Position numbers and translations under genes: made by a program. Of a stretch of 36,961 nt of DNA, positions 36,304 through 36,961 are shown piece after piece. Each line of letters begins with the position of its first letter. Position 1 is the stretch's first letter. Location of the stretch: the NCBI GenBank assembly GCA_964428485.1, contig CAYRYP010000003.1:1-36961 (forward strand), given 5' to 3'. This stretch comes from CAZPAN01 sp964428485 (lineage in GTDB: Bacteria; Actinomycetota; Coriobacteriia; Coriobacteriales; CADBOM01). The notes beneath the pieces are model-generated. The model had not been told where the DNA came from, made no database searches, and was given only the letters and a program-made list of their open reading frames with translations.

Positions 36304-36385
36304 TCACAGCTATCGGCGAGACATGAAATAGCGGCAACTCAGGATGTATGGCAAAAGCGCCCGTATTTCCGGTTTTGAGGCAATT

Positions 36386-36500
36386 TCAGGCGCTAGGGTG
36401 TGGGTTCCTTAGGAACTAAAAACCCAACATAGCCGTTTACCAGGGGTTTTGCAGAAGAGGGCTTTGAGTAGGAAACCTCTGGTGAGACTAGAGCGCCTGA
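36386..36500. repeat. 115-bp element with 9-bp inverted ends
   Basis: TCAGGCGCT (36386-36394) is repeated inverted as AGCGCCTGA (36492-36500). Between them are the palindrome GTTCCT-T-AGGAAC (36404-36416) and the AAAACCC/GGGTTTT stem (36419-36450). This could be a small non-autonomous element, a structured RNA or a regulatory island. No target-site duplication was confirmed. Confidence 0.35.
36418..36450 (-). terminator. possible terminator downstream of the hxlR-type gene
   Basis: On the minus strand AAAACCC (36450-36444) pairs with GGGTTTT (36425-36419) around an 18-nt loop, and the T run extends one base further (36418). It lies about 130 nt after the HxlR-type stop codon and before efp. 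The stem is partly A/T, so strength is uncertain. Confidence 0.4.
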
Positions 36501-36581
36501 TTTTCACCTATTGGATGTCACTGCAATACCCTCTAGCATTACGCCCTCGAGCTGAGAACGCAAGGAAGTGCGCAGTGTTGT

Positions 36582-36932
36582 TTATTGCGCAGTGCTGCGC
36601 TCGGGTTGATGTTGTTCTCCCCACTCACACATGGCATCAAGGATGGGGATAAGTGACTGTCCGCGTTCCGTGAGACTGTACTCGACCTTGGGCGGAATCT
36701 GCGAATACGCCTCTCGGTGTACGAGCCCATCGGCTTCGAGATCTTTGAGCGTTGAACTGAGCGTTTTATATGAGATTGCGCCCAGGTATCGCTTGAGTTC
36801 ATTGAAGCGTACTACCTGGTACTCCATCAGGGTATACAGGATAAACATCTTGTACTTACCCTGTATGAGCGACATGGTGTACATGAAGCCAGTTTCTTCG
36901 AGATTGGCTTCATCAATACAGGTTCGTGACAT
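36582..36932 (-). CDS. HxlR-type winged-helix transcriptional regulator
   Basis: This 116-residue protein has the HxlR/MarR-like winged-helix pattern: a short N-terminus with Cys5, then MSLIQGKYKMFILYTLMEYQVVRFNELKRYLGAISYKTLSSTLKDLEADGLVHREAY, and a wing ending at VEYSLTERGQSLIPIL. A Cys near the start is common in redox- or electrophile-sensing members. AAGGAG lies 8 nt upstream of the ATG at 36932. Codon and base composition are more AT-rich than in the housekeeping genes to the left, suggesting acquisition. HxlR proteins usually control a neighbouring oxidoreductase or transporter gene, often divergent; that gene would lie beyond the right edge of the window. Confidence 0.9.
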   Translation of the reverse strand: MSRTCIDEANLEETGFMYTMSLIQGKYKMFILYTLMEYQVVRFNELKRYLGAISYKTLSSTLKDLEADGLVHREAYSQIPPKVEYSLTERGQSLIPILDAMCEWGEQHQPERSTAQ

Positions 36933-36961
36933 GGCAAGCTCCTTTGAGATAGCACGGGCTT

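Larger units (their letters stand above)
36183..36581. other. 399-nt structured intergenic region between hxlR-type gene and efp
   Basis: No gene is supported here. The region has lower GC than the housekeeping block and contains the TGCCGGCAGG direct repeats (36268-36303), several hairpins between 36386 and 36500 and a TGCGCAGTG direct repeat (36569-36577 and 36586-36594). Short plus-strand frames lack ribosome binding sites and recognisable domains. Confidence 0.6.

Noticed and set aside
36449..36652. Plus-strand frame of 67 codons overlapping the hxlR-type gene
   Set aside because: It has no ribosome binding site or domain and overlaps a convincing gene on the other strand.

Overview
The window is a piece of a high-GC actinobacterial chromosome. 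Three things suggest an anaerobic, gut-type Coriobacteriia-like organism: the actinobacterial gene order tlyA-nadK-recN-steA-steB-like, two oxygen-sensitive glycyl radical enzymes with their activases, and strong GGAGG ribosome binding sites. This is an inference from gene content and order; no 16S rRNA or tRNA gene is present. A run of 100 N at 26077-26176 interrupts recN.

Layout. 1-1396: 3'-truncated pyrG (minus). 1581-2751: a short CobW-type GTPase and a histidine-rich partner (plus). 2838-6238: a ROK sugar kinase overlapping a GH3 beta-glycosidase, a small glycoside-use operon. 6246-7890 (minus): a zinc-type macrodomain gene overlapping a class M sirtuin, an ADP-ribosylation/de-ADP-ribosylation pair. 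8024-15839: two glycyl radical enzyme (GRE) modules, each GRE followed by its own radical-SAM activase, diverging from a 496-nt control region that holds a putative attenuator and inverted repeats. 15890-18286 (minus): a YczE-like membrane protein and a PucR-type regulator, the likely transporter and regulator of the GRE island. 18506-20695: HelD. 20965-23359: murJ and a GT2 glycosyltransferase.

23356-35455 (minus) is a long housekeeping block. In transcription order it runs: OadA/PycB-type carboxyltransferase fused to an AccB-type biotin domain, accC, an Asp23 protein, nusB, xseB, dxs, tlyA, nadK, recN, steA, steB-like. Many junctions are 4-nt ATGA overlaps or gaps under 10 nt. efp (35622-36182) lies upstream, and an HxlR-type regulator (36582-36932) lies at the right edge beyond a structured 399-nt intergenic region.

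The most interesting part is the GRE island (about 8.0-18.3 kb). It has two paralogous GRE/activase pairs with conserved catalytic Cys, Glu and Gly motifs but no accessory gene that reveals the substrate. It also has a hairpin ending in TTTCT between each GRE and its activase, a putative leader attenuator, and a dedicated regulator and membrane protein. Other notable items are the SirTM/macrodomain pair without its usual GcvH-L/lipoate ligase partners, the CobW GTPase paired with a His-rich protein, the carboxyltransferase-AccB fusion, and an 18-bp tandem repeat forming the tail of xseB.
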